Of a stretch of DNA of 57,647 nt, positions 1 through 8,421 are shown in pieces. How positions within the stretch are numbered: the first letter of the stretch is position 1; the number at the start of each line of letters is the position of its first letter. Position numbers and translations under genes: made by a program. The DNA lies in NCBI RefSeq assembly GCF_022808595.1, contig NZ_JAKUCN010000012.1, forward strand, positions 1 to 57,647, given 5' to 3'. The notes under the pieces were generated by a model. The model was not told the origin of the DNA, ran no database searches, and was given only the letters and a program-made list of their open reading frames with translations. The DNA is from Microvirga solisilvae (GTDB lineage Bacteria > Pseudomonadota > Alphaproteobacteria > Rhizobiales > Beijerinckiaceae).

Positions 1-67
1 ACCGGGCAACCTTAGCCATGAGAGAGGACTTTTGTCAAGAACAAAAGAGGAACATGATCCACAGGCC

Positions 68-291
68 GTCATCCCGGACGGCATAGCCGAGCCGGGATCG
101 TGAGCCAGATGAGGCGCTGGAATACCTCTCCCGAGTGGGAGAGGTCGACGCACGGTAGTGCGGCGGGTGAGGGCATGCCCTTTCCGGACAGGGCATTCCC
201 TCACCCCTGCCCCTCTCCCACCCGGGAGAGGGGAAAGCCAGCGCCTTCTCGTCACGCGATCCCAGGTTCTGCTGCGCCGTCCGGAATGACG
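68..291. repeat. Nested palindromic intergenic repeat (REP-like, composite)
   Basis: The outer arms (about 69-84 and 276-291) match as inverted repeats with one mismatch over 16 bases. Inside them lie three further palindromes: 125-144 (CCTCTCCCGAG and its complement), 167-204 (GTGAGGGCATGCCC with a near-complement) and 208-233 (CCCCTCTCCC/GGGAGAGGGG). The outer motif GTCATCCCGG recurs at 14308-14402. No reading frame inside looks like a gene. Positions 1-350 hold nothing else I can support. It is probably a non-autonomous REP/BIME-type element that can fold as RNA. Confidence 0.7.
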
Positions 292-350
292 TGGTGTGAA
301 GCCCAGCCTCCTCCATTGACAGCCCGTCGCCGCTCCCTCATGCCAAAGCC

Positions 351-1280
351 ATGCCGTTGACCGTTTCCTTCCGATCCTCCGGCGATGTCCTGGCCGACCG
401 CCGCTATGAATATGCCAGCGCCGCTTTCGACGAGCGCGATTTCGAGGCCGCCGCCGATCTGGCGCGGCAGGTGCTGGAGCTTGCGCCGGATTTCGCTCCC
501 GCTCAGGCGCTGCTCGGCCGTTCCGCAGCAGAGCTGAACCTGCATGACGAAGCCATCGAGGCTCTCAAGCGGGCTCTCGAATTGGAGCCCGACGACGTGC
601 TGGGCGTGCGCGTCGATCTTGCCCGTCTCGGCGCGTTGCCGCAGGACGAGGCGATCACGGATGCTTACGTACGCGCGCTGTTCGATGATTACGCGCCCAA
701 GTTCGACCGGCATCTCACCAAGAGCCTTGCCTATCGCGGACCTGAGCTGATCGCCGATGCGCTGCGTCGCGCCTGCTCCAAGAGCATCCGTGATTGTCGC
801 TTCGGTCTCACCCTCGATCTCGGCTGCGGCACAGGATTGATGGGGCAGGCGCTCGATGGATTATGCGCATCGCTCATCGGCGCCGATCTCTCGCCGCGCA
901 TGCTGGAGAAGGCGGAAAAGACCAAGCTTTACGACGCGCTACACGAGGCGGAGCTTGTTTCGTTTCTGAAGGGGCGCAGCGACGGAGAAGCCGATCTCGT
1001 TGTGGCGGCGGATGTATTCGTCTACATGGCGGCGCTCGATGAAACGTTTCGCGAAACGAAGCGCGTGTTGAAGCGCGAAGGGCTCTTCGCCTTCACGGTG
1101 CAGGCGCATGAAGGCGATGGTTTTGTGCTGGGTGACGATGCGCGTTATGCCCATGGCGAGAGCTATCTAAGGAAGCTCGCCGAGGAGAACGGTTTGACGG
1201 TCGTGATCCTTGAGCGCGTGTCAACCCGGGAAGATCGCGGCGTTCCGGTTCCCGGCTTTCTCGCGGTGATGCAGCGCTGA
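351..1280 (+). CDS. TPR-containing class I SAM-dependent methyltransferase (COG4976 type)
   Basis: The 309-residue protein has an N-terminal tetratricopeptide segment (about residues 20-90) with two TPR-like helix pairs. A Rossmann methyltransferase domain follows: SAM motif I LDLGCGTG is at 155-162 and the acidic motif GADLSP starts near 177. This TPR-plus-methyltransferase order is that of the predicted methyltransferases grouped as COG4976. The substrate cannot be read from the sequence. The ATG at 351 is the first in-frame start before the conserved region; the ATG 11 bases upstream opens only a six-codon frame, and no strong ribosome site is visible. The gene stands alone between two palindromic repeats. 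Confidence 0.85.
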   Translation: MPLTVSFRSSGDVLADRRYEYASAAFDERDFEAAADLARQVLELAPDFAPAQALLGRSAAELNLHDEAIEALKRALELEPDDVLGVRVDLARLGALPQDEAITDAYVRALFDDYAPKFDRHLTKSLAYRGPELIADALRRACSKSIRDCRFGLTLDLGCGTGLMGQALDGLCASLIGADLSPRMLEKAEKTKLYDALHEAELVSFLKGRSDGEADLVVAADVFVYMAALDETFRETKRVLKREGLFAFTVQAHEGDGFVLGDDARYAHGESYLRKLAEENGLTVVILERVSTREDRGVPVPGFLAVMQR

Positions 1281-1306
1281 GGCTGCAACGCTCGTTCATT
1301 CTCTGA

Positions 1307-1416
1307 CCTCATCCTGAGGAGGTCGCATAAGCGACCATCTCGAAGGACGAGGGCGTCTCCAGTGTTCTCTGGAACCTCCTTCGAGACGCCTGCTGCGCAG
1401 GCTCCTCAGGATGAGG
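1307..1416. repeat. 110-bp palindromic repeat, copy 1
   Basis: The outer arms CCTCATCCTGAGGAG and its exact complement enclose inner arms TCTCGAAGGA/TCCTTCGAGA, with a variable centre and variable bases between the arms. The same architecture occurs at 15649-15758 and 18037-18136. It lies between the methyltransferase and the SDR gene and contains no gene. Confidence 0.85.
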
Positions 1417-1437
1417 TTTTTGAGAGTTGGAGGCGGT

Positions 1438-2256
1438 TTATTCCGCAGGCTTCGACGGGTGCGGCGCGTCTTCGTAGCAGCCGACCACGGATTGATCGAA
1501 ATCGATGATCGAGCCCGTCATCATGCCGGATTCCGTGCTGGTGAGGAACGCGACGGCACGCGCGACTTCCTTCGGATCGAGCAGGCGGCCGAAGGGCTGC
1601 TCCTTCTCGGCCTTTTCGAGCCAGCCATCCTGCGCGCCGTGATAGAGCCGCACGATCCTGTCTTCGCCAGGCGTGTTCATCCAGCCGATATTGAGGCCGT
1701 TCACGCGGATGCGCCAGGGCATGAGGCTGAAGGCAGCGTTCTTCGTCAATGTCGCAAGTGCGCCCTTCGAGCCGCAATAGGCGGAAATGAAGGGCTGGCC
1801 GCCATGGGCCGACATGGACAGGATGTTGACCATCGCGCCTTCAATCTTCTCGCGGCGCATGATCTTGGCGGCGTCCTGCATGAGGAAGAAAGGCGCACGC
1901 ACGTTCACTGCGAACATCTGGTCGAAGAGTTCAGGCGTGGTGTCGAAGATCGTGCCGCGATCCGTGATGCCGGCGGCATTGACCAGCACGTGGACGCGCC
2001 CGAAGGCGCTGTCGGCACGAGCAACGACCTTGCGCGTATCGTCCATATTCGACAGGTCAGCTTTCACGAATTCCGTGCGGCAGCCCTGCGCTGTGAGATC
2101 GCGCGCGACGGCCTCGCCACGCTCCACGTTACGGCCGCAGATGACGAGGCCCGCGGCTCCGCGCTCGGCGAGCGTGCGGGCGATGGTTTCCCCGACGCCC
2201 TGGGTGCCGCCGGTAACCACGGCGACGGCGTTCTTGAACTGGGTGGAGTGAGACAC
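1438..2256 (-). CDS. SDR family NAD(P)-dependent oxidoreductase
   Basis: A 272-residue classical short-chain dehydrogenase/reductase. It shows the cofactor-binding glycine motif TGGTQGVG (15-22), NAAG (93-96), a catalytic Ser near 147-149 and the YxxxK pair Tyr160/Lys164. The frame is open further upstream, but a GTG at 2256 preceded by GAGG at a suitable distance places residue 1 just before the first beta strand, which is the usual length for the family. The substrate is unknown. It is divergent from the helicase gene, with about 140 bases between them. Confidence 0.85.
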   Translation of the reverse strand: MSHSTQFKNAVAVVTGGTQGVGETIARTLAERGAAGLVICGRNVERGEAVARDLTAQGCRTEFVKADLSNMDDTRKVVARADSAFGRVHVLVNAAGITDRGTIFDTTPELFDQMFAVNVRAPFFLMQDAAKIMRREKIEGAMVNILSMSAHGGQPFISAYCGSKGALATLTKNAAFSLMPWRIRVNGLNIGWMNTPGEDRIVRLYHGAQDGWLEKAEKEQPFGRLLDPKEVARAVAFLTSTESGMMTGSIIDFDQSVVGCYEDAPHPSKPAE

Positions 2257-2395
2257 GGCGTTTTCCTCGATGGTTTTTGATTTAAGCCAACCAGAGGCCA
2301 TCTTCAGGGGAATGGCAAGCCGGCAAAGAATCGGTTCACACCTGAAATCGGCCTCCCATGGTGAAACCATTCCTTTGCGCCTATCTTAAAAAGGC

Positions 2396-4909
2396 ATGTC
2401 GAAAGCGTCCGCATCCCTTCTCCCCAAGACCTTCCGGGACTGGTTCAAGAGCCGAGGCTGGCAGCCTCGCGAGCATCAGCTGCAACTCCTCGCCACGGCA
2501 AAGGCGGGCCGTTCCGTACTGCTCGTGGCGCCTACGGGCGCGGGCAAGACGCTGGCCGGCTTCCTGCCAAGCCTCGTGGAGCTGGCGGAGCGCGAGCCGC
2601 GCCGCAATACGGTGAAGGACAAGCGGGGCGTGCACACGCTCTACATCTCGCCGCTCAAGGCGCTCGCCACCGACATCGCCCGCAACCTCGAAGCGCCGGT
2701 GGCCGAGATGGACCTGCCCATCCGCATCGAGACGCGCACGGGCGATACGCCCTCCCACAAGCGCGCACGGCAGATCGAGCGGCCGCCGGACATTTTGTTG
2801 ACGACGCCGGAGCAGCTCGCGCTGCTGCTCGCCCACCGCGAGGCGACGGATTTCTTCAAGGATTTGCGCCGCGTCGTGCTGGACGAGCTGCATTCGCTCG
2901 TCACCTCGAAGCGCGGTGATCTTCTTTCTCTCGGCCTCTCCCGGCTGATGAGCCTCGCGCCACAGGCAACCGCCGTGGGCTTGTCCGCAACGGTGCGCGA
3001 GCCGGATGATCTGCGCCGCTATCTCGTGCCGCAACGCGAGGAGAAAGCGGACCTCGCCGATCTCGTGGTGGTGAAGGGCGGGGCGCAGCCCGACATCCGC
3101 ATGCTCGAACTCGACGAGCGCCTGCCGCTCGCCGGTCACACAGCGTCTCTCTCGATGCCGGCGATCTACGATCTCATCCGCGCGCACAAGACGACGCTCG
3201 TCTTCGTCAATACGCGTCTTCAGGCAGAATACACCTTTCAGGAATTGTGGAAGCTCAACGAGGATGGGCTCGCGATTGCGCTCCATCACGGCTCCCTCGA
3301 CGTGACGCAGCGCCGCCGCGTGGAAGAGGCGATGACGGCGGGAAAGCTCAAGGCCGTGGTCTGTACGGCGACCCTCGATCTCGGCATCGACTGGGGCGAT
3401 GTGGATCTCGTGGTGAATGTGGGGGCGCCGAAGGGCGCCTCGCGCATCATGCAGCGCATCGGCCGCTCCAATCACCGCATGGACGAACCGTCGCAGGCCT
3501 TTCTCGTGCCCGCCAATCGCTTCGAGATTCTGGAATGCCGTGCGGCGTTGGATGCGGTTCACGAGGCGGCGCAGGATACGCCCGATGCGCGCATCGGCGC
3601 GCTCGACGTGCTGTGCCAGCATATTCTGGGCATGGCCTGCGCCGATGCGTTCAAGCTCGAAGACCTCTACGAGGAGGTGCGCTCGGCGGCGCCCTATGCC
3701 GCGCTCACGTGGGAGGATTTCGAAGCCTGCGTCGCTTTCGTCGCAACGGGCGGCTACGCGCTTCGCGCCTATGAGCGCTTCGCTAAGATCGTGAAGGGCA
3801 ACGATGGCTTGTGGCGCGTGCGCGACGGCAAGGTGGCGCAGCAATACCGGCTCAATGTCGGCACCATCGTCGAATCCACCATGATCAAGGTGCGCCTCGG
3901 CAAGTCATCGCGCGCGAGGCCGGGATCGGTGCTGCCGCGTGGAAGAATTCTCGGCGAGATCGAGGAATACTTCGCGGAGACGCTCACACCCGGCGATACC
4001 TTTCTCTTCGCAGGCGAGGTGCTGCGCTTCGAAGGGATCGCGGAAGACGAAGTGCTGGTGACACGCGCGGCCTCCGGCACGGACCCGATGATCCCGTCCT
4101 ATGAGGGCGGCAAGTTTCCGCTCTCCACCTTTCTCGCAGCGCGCGTGCGCGCGATCCTCGCCGATCCCTTCGAGTGGGACCGCCTGCCCCCGCAGATGAC
4201 GGAATGGTTGTTGCAGCAGCGACGCCGCTCCATCGTGCCGGGGCCGCGCGATCTTCTGGTCGAAACCTTTCCGCGCGGCAATCGCTTCTACATGACCTGC
4301 TTTCCCTTCGAGGGACGGCTCGCGCACCAGACGCTGGGCATGCTGCTCACGCGCCGGCTGGAGCGCGCCAAGCTGAAACCTCTCGGTTTCGTCGCCAACG
4401 ATTACGGCATCGCGATCTATGCCTCGGGCGACATCGCCGCGCGGGTGGCGCGGGAGCCCGGCTTCCTGGACGAGCTGTTCTCTGAGGACATGCTCGGCGA
4501 CGACCTGGAGGATTGGCTTGCCGAATCCGCGCTCATGAAGCGCACCTTCCGCCAATGCGCCGTGATCGCGGGCCTCATCGAACGCAAGTTCCCGGGAGAG
4601 AAGAAGACCGGCCGTCAGGTCACGATCTCCACCGATCTCGTCTATGACGTGTTGCGCAAGCACGAGCCGGACCATGTGCTCTTGCGCGCCTCGCGGGCGG
4701 ATGCGGCAACGGGACTCCTGGACGTGAAGCGCCTCGGCATGATGCTTGAGCGCATCCGGGGGCGAATCATCCACAAGCCGCTCGACCGGGTTTCTCCCTT
4801 GAGCGTGTCCGTCATGCTGGAGATCGGCCGCGAGCGCGTCTATAGCGACAATGCGGACGAGATTCTGGCCGAGGCGGAAGCAGCGCTTCTCGACGAGGCT
4901 TTGGCGTGA
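2396..4909 (+). CDS. Ligase-associated DEXH-box DNA helicase (Lhr-like)
   Basis: The 837-residue superfamily 2 helicase has a Walker A motif APTGAGKT (45-52), a DExH box DELH (163-166), motif III SAT near 198 and the motif VI-like QRIGRSNHR. Large C-terminal winged-helix and Lhr-type domains follow. Length and motifs match the ligase-associated helicase family, which is normally encoded with an ATP-dependent DNA ligase, an exonuclease and the PdeM phosphoesterase and is implicated in DNA repair. Its stop overlaps the GTG of the next gene (GTGA), so the pair is translationally coupled. The ligase and exonuclease partners are not adjacent here. Confidence 0.9.
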   Translation: MSKASASLLPKTFRDWFKSRGWQPREHQLQLLATAKAGRSVLLVAPTGAGKTLAGFLPSLVELAEREPRRNTVKDKRGVHTLYISPLKALATDIARNLEAPVAEMDLPIRIETRTGDTPSHKRARQIERPPDILLTTPEQLALLLAHREATDFFKDLRRVVLDELHSLVTSKRGDLLSLGLSRLMSLAPQATAVGLSATVREPDDLRRYLVPQREEKADLADLVVVKGGAQPDIRMLELDERLPLAGHTASLSMPAIYDLIRAHKTTLVFVNTRLQAEYTFQELWKLNEDGLAIALHHGSLDVTQRRRVEEAMTAGKLKAVVCTATLDLGIDWGDVDLVVNVGAPKGASRIMQRIGRSNHRMDEPSQAFLVPANRFEILECRAALDAVHEAAQDTPDARIGALDVLCQHILGMACADAFKLEDLYEEVRSAAPYAALTWEDFEACVAFVATGGYALRAYERFAKIVKGNDGLWRVRDGKVAQQYRLNVGTIVESTMIKVRLGKSSRARPGSVLPRGRILGEIEEYFAETLTPGDTFLFAGEVLRFEGIAEDEVLVTRAASGTDPMIPSYEGGKFPLSTFLAARVRAILADPFEWDRLPPQMTEWLLQQRRRSIVPGPRDLLVETFPRGNRFYMTCFPFEGRLAHQTLGMLLTRRLERAKLKPLGFVANDYGIAIYASGDIAARVAREPGFLDELFSEDMLGDDLEDWLAESALMKRTFRQCAVIAGLIERKFPGEKKTGRQVTISTDLVYDVLRKHEPDHVLLRASRADAATGLLDVKRLGMMLERIRGRIIHKPLDRVSPLSVSVMLEIGRERVYSDNADEILAEAEAALLDEALA

Positions 4910-5607
4910 CAGCATTGCGGAAGACCACACAGGCAACCCACGAGATCGAGCTTTCGGGGCAGCTGGCCCTCCTGGACCTCTCCGGGGGGCTGTACCTGCC
5001 TGCGCATGACGCGCTGCTCGTGGCGGATCTTCATTTCGAAAAGGGGTCGTCCTTCGCGCGCCGGGGCATGATGCTGCCGCCTTACGACACGCGCGAAACC
5101 TTGAGCGCACTGTCAGACGTGGTGTCACGCTTCAGCCCTCGCGTGGTCATCGCGCTCGGTGACAGCTTTCACGACATCGGCGGGCCTGATCGTCTTGGGC
5201 AGGAAGAGCGCTCCACATTGGAGAGCGTCCAGAGCGGTCGCGACTGGGTCTGGGTCACCGGCAATCATGACCGCATCCTGCCCGACAGCATCGGCGGCGA
5301 GGTTTTGGAGGAAGTCACGCTCGGCTCGCTCACCCTGCGCCATGAACCCGCCGCCGGAGAGCAGGCGGAAATCGCGGGTCATCTTCATCCAGTCGGCAAG
5401 GTGGTGATGCGCGGGCGGGCCACGCGTCGCCGCTGCTTCCTCACCGATGGCAAGCGCTGCGTTATGCCGGCGCTCGGCGCTTATGCGGGCGGCCTCAATG
5501 CCTGCGACGCCGCCTTCAAGCCACTCTTCCCAAAAGGCTTCACCGCGCATCTCATCGGCACGGAGCGCATCTTCGCCATCGCCAGGACGATGCTCTGCCG
5601 GGATTGA
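4906..5607 (+). CDS. pdeM: Ligase-associated DNA damage response endonuclease PdeM
   Basis: The 233-residue calcineurin-like metallophosphoesterase carries the metal-binding signatures DLH (41-43), GDSFHD (85-90), GNHD (119-122) and GHLH (158-161). The start is GTG at 4906, inside the stop of the helicase gene, giving a 4-base overlap. Family members are predicted endonucleases or phosphodiesterases acting with the Lhr-like helicase in DNA damage responses. The context supports this subfamily call over a general phosphoesterase. Confidence 0.88.
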   Translation: MTALRKTTQATHEIELSGQLALLDLSGGLYLPAHDALLVADLHFEKGSSFARRGMMLPPYDTRETLSALSDVVSRFSPRVVIALGDSFHDIGGPDRLGQEERSTLESVQSGRDWVWVTGNHDRILPDSIGGEVLEEVTLGSLTLRHEPAAGEQAEIAGHLHPVGKVVMRGRATRRRCFLTDGKRCVMPALGAYAGGLNACDAAFKPLFPKGFTAHLIGTERIFAIARTMLCRD

Positions 5608-5619
5608 TCCGGCGCTGCG

Positions 5620-6510
5620 TCAGTTGAGATCCAATGTCCTGAGAACGTCCAGAACCTGGTTCTGCACGGTGCTGCTCAAGGGAAGAATCGGGCGGGGCGG
5701 CTGCTTTTGCGAGAGGCCGAGAAGATTGACGGCCGCGTAAACGACTCGAAGGCTGCCGTGCTCCATGAAGAGCTTCCACAAGGGCTGCAAGCGCGCGTCG
5801 AGCATGCGTGCTTCATCGGCCTGCCCGTTCTGAATCGCGCGAACGATCCTCAGACATTCGGAAGGGAACAGGCCGCCCGCCACCGAGTACCAGGTCGTGC
5901 CTCCGGCGATCATGGCCTCGGTCGCGTTCCAGTCGCCGCTATAGCCGATGGAGAAACCGTCGGCGACCTTTGCGCGCAACGCAGGCAGTTCATGGGCTGC
6001 TGTGAGGGCATCCGACGTGGGATTCTTGATGGCCCTGATGTTCGGGACTTCGCTCAATCGCGCGATCAGATCGGCGCTGAACGTGAATCGCGTTGTCGTG
6101 GGATTGTTGTAGATACAGATGGGCAGGCCCACTTCCGAGGCGATGGTCTTGTAATGGACGAAGACCTCTTCTTCCGTGAGAGGCGTGTACGAGACCGGGG
6201 CCAGAAGGGCGGCGTCCGCTCCCGCTTCCTTCGCGTCTTGCCCCAGCCGGATCACTTCCGACGTCCGCAACGCCCCGATGCCCACGATGACGGGGACTGC
6301 GCCACTCACCTCATCGATGGTCGCTTCGATGGCCCTGCGCCTCTCGTCGCGGCTGAGATAGGGGTATGAGCCGGTGCTTCCGAGCAAGCCGATGGAATCG
6401 ACGCGGGCGTTCTTCAGGCGCCTGATCAGCGCCACAAGATCTTTCACATCGACATGCCCCTCCTCGTCGGCGGGGGTGATGGGAAAGGCGGAAAGACCTT
6501 TGAAAATCAT
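5620..6510 (-). CDS. Dihydrodipicolinate synthase family protein (DapA/NAL superfamily lyase)
   Basis: The 296-residue protein is a class I aldolase-type TIM barrel. The Schiff-base lysine is K162 in IKNPT and the catalytic tyrosine is Y134 in YNNP. The substrate loop, which reads GTTGE in true DapA, is GSTGS here (44-48), so lysine biosynthesis is unlikely. A catabolic 2-keto-acid aldolase or dehydratase is more plausible. It converges with pdeM and has no operon partner. The specific substrate cannot be assigned. Confidence 0.82.
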   Translation of the reverse strand: MIFKGLSAFPITPADEEGHVDVKDLVALIRRLKNARVDSIGLLGSTGSYPYLSRDERRRAIEATIDEVSGAVPVIVGIGALRTSEVIRLGQDAKEAGADAALLAPVSYTPLTEEEVFVHYKTIASEVGLPICIYNNPTTTRFTFSADLIARLSEVPNIRAIKNPTSDALTAAHELPALRAKVADGFSIGYSGDWNATEAMIAGGTTWYSVAGGLFPSECLRIVRAIQNGQADEARMLDARLQPLWKLFMEHGSLRVVYAAVNLLGLSQKQPPRPILPLSSTVQNQVLDVLRTLDLN

Positions 6511-6613
6511 GGGCGAGGCTCGATTGCGCGAGAGAACATGAAACCATGTTATTCTCTTTTGCCACAGGACCTCAAGGGCGGCTTCGAAGATTTCCTGGCT
6601 CCAAGGAGACGCG

Positions 6614-7375
6614 TCAATCCCGCCGGAAAATCACGTTGGCGAGCCAGCCGAAGAAGATGGCGATGAGCGCCGTGGCGAGACCATAGGAAAGCGACCAGTC
6701 ACGGGCCACGAAGCCGACCTGTTCCTCGAAGCCCGTCTTCACCAGCTCGAAATGCGTGAGCGTTTTCGCCAGGATCACCGTGTCGGCGAAGAGCGTGACT
6801 TCCACGTTGTAGTCGCCGGGCGGGGCGGTGGCCGGCAGCGGAATGCTGGCTCGGAAGATGTCGGGCGTGAGAAAGGTCGCGCCGCGCTCGTCTTCCAGAT
6901 AGAGCCCTTCCTGCGCCTTGATGCGGTAGAGCGCATCGCGAAAATCCTTGTCGGCTCCGCCACGCGTGTTGGTGAAGTCCGGCGCGTTGATGATGGCGCG
7001 CAGGCCGATCTTCTGACGCTGGCGCAGCTGGATGCTCGTGATCTCGGTGATGGGCCGCGAGGTCAGGACGCTCAAATAAGCAGGCGCCAGGGGAAATTTC
7101 TGCTGCTCCTGGTTGATCCAGATCGGCCCCAGCTTCTCCTTCTCGCGAACCACCAGGAACTGGTTCGGTCCGCGCACCGTGACGACCACGTCGTAGCCTG
7201 TCGCGCGGGCGACCGTCTGCGCATCGCGCTCGATGGCGCCGAACACGGCAATGGACGTTCCCGTGTAGTTGGAATTGATCAGGACGCGGTGATTGGAGAG
7301 CGACGTGATCAGGGATTCCGCCGAAGCGGAGGTCATGGAGAAAAGCGCGATCAGGAGGAAGAGGAGCGTTCTCAC
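6614..7375 (-). CDS. TIGR02186 family membrane-anchored protein, partner of the TauE/SafE exporter
   Basis: The 253-residue protein has a signal peptide (about 1-19, ending ASA), a periplasmic beta-rich region and one C-terminal membrane helix (about 229-249) followed by a short basic tail. It matches the TIGR02186 family, found next to TauE/SafE-type anion exporters in alphaproteobacteria. The GTG start at 7375 overlaps the exporter stop (GTGA), so the two products are made in coupled fashion and probably work together. Its molecular role is unknown; a periplasmic accessory to the exporter is an inference from linkage. Confidence 0.83.
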   Translation of the reverse strand: MRTLLFLLIALFSMTSASAESLITSLSNHRVLINSNYTGTSIAVFGAIERDAQTVARATGYDVVVTVRGPNQFLVVREKEKLGPIWINQEQQKFPLAPAYLSVLTSRPITEITSIQLRQRQKIGLRAIINAPDFTNTRGGADKDFRDALYRIKAQEGLYLEDERGATFLTPDIFRASIPLPATAPPGDYNVEVTLFADTVILAKTLTHFELVKTGFEEQVGFVARDWSLSYGLATALIAIFFGWLANVIFRRD

Positions 7376-8301
7376 TGGCGCACCTCCTGCACGGTGATCG
7401 AGAAAGGATCCTCCGGCTGGAGCACGAGTTCGAGCGCAAAGCGCAGGCCCACGGCCAGCAGCAGGATTGCGAGCAGGAAGCGGAACAGTTCGGCCCGCAG
7501 GTGCCGGCCCATGCGCGCGCCGAATTGCGCGCCGAAGACGCCGCCGATGATCAAGAGGATCGCCAGCACCATATCGACCGCCTGGTTCGTCACCGCATGG
7601 AGAATGAGGGCGACGAGGGTGGTGCAGACGATCTGGAACTGGGAGGTGCCGACCACCACGGTGGTGGGCACGCGGAAAACGTAGAGCAGCGCCGGCACCA
7701 CGATGAAGCCGCCGCCGATGCCGAGCAGCGCGCCCGCAAAGCCGACGAAAAGCGACAGGCCGAGAACCGGGATCACGCTGATATAGAGCTTGGAGCGATA
7801 GAAGCGCATCCTGAGCGGCAGGCCGAGATAGGGCGCATGCTCGCCCGCATGCCGGCGCAGGCGCACGGTGCCGCCTTTGCGCTTCGTCCAGAACTCCCGA
7901 ATGCTCTCTTTCAGCATCAGGCTGCCGACGACGGTGAACAGCGTCACGTAGGAAACGACGATCACGAGATCGAGCTGTCCCGCGCGTCTCGCCGCCGCGA
8001 AGAACCACACGCCCAAAGCTGAGCCGACAAAGCCTCCGGCCACGAGGATCGCCCCGAGCTTATGATCGAGCGCGTTGCGTCTCAGCGCGCCGAGCACGCT
8101 TGTGGTGGATGACGCAACGATCTGAGCCGATTGGGTGGCCACCGCCACGGCCGGCGGAATGCCGAGAAAGATCAGCAGCGGTGTCATGAGAAACCCGCCG
8201 CCGATGCCGAACAGTCCCGAGATGAAACCAACTGCCGCACCCATCCCGAGGATGAGAAGAACGCTGACAGGCATTTCGGCGATCGGCAGGTAGATTTGCA
8301 A
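7372..8301 (-). CDS. Sulfite exporter TauE/SafE family protein (TSUP)
   Basis: The 309-residue integral membrane protein contains the two internally repeated TSUP signatures, GLFGIGGGF near residue 30 and GALLGIGGGF near 190, with about eight hydrophobic helices. The family exports sulfite, sulfoacetate or related organosulfur anions. The start appears to be TTG at 8301, with AAGGA upstream; the next ATG at 8274 lacks a ribosome site and would remove the conserved N-terminal MQIYLP segment. It is first in a two-gene unit with the TIGR02186 gene. Confidence 0.85.
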   Translation of the reverse strand: MQIYLPIAEMPVSVLLILGMGAAVGFISGLFGIGGGFLMTPLLIFLGIPPAVAVATQSAQIVASSTTSVLGALRRNALDHKLGAILVAGGFVGSALGVWFFAAARRAGQLDLVIVVSYVTLFTVVGSLMLKESIREFWTKRKGGTVRLRRHAGEHAPYLGLPLRMRFYRSKLYISVIPVLGLSLFVGFAGALLGIGGGFIVVPALLYVFRVPTTVVVGTSQFQIVCTTLVALILHAVTNQAVDMVLAILLIIGGVFGAQFGARMGRHLRAELFRFLLAILLLAVGLRFALELVLQPEDPFSITVQEVRQ

Positions 8302-8421
8302 TCTCGGGGCTTCCTTGCCGGACTTCCTCAGGCCGTGGCAAGCACGGCGTTATGATATTGCTGCATGGAGTGCTTAAAGGACAAGCGATGAACGTAAGCT
8401 GACCGCTTCCGGTTCACTCCA

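Noticed and set aside
2381..3844. Long open frame on the minus strand opposite the helicase gene (487 codons)
   Set aside because: It is antisense to a gene with clear helicase motifs, is rich in His/Arg as expected from a GC-rich shadow frame, and has no family motif.
5620..6510. Lysine-pathway DapA
   Set aside because: The pyruvate/aspartate-semialdehyde loop is changed (GSTGS) and no lysine genes are linked.
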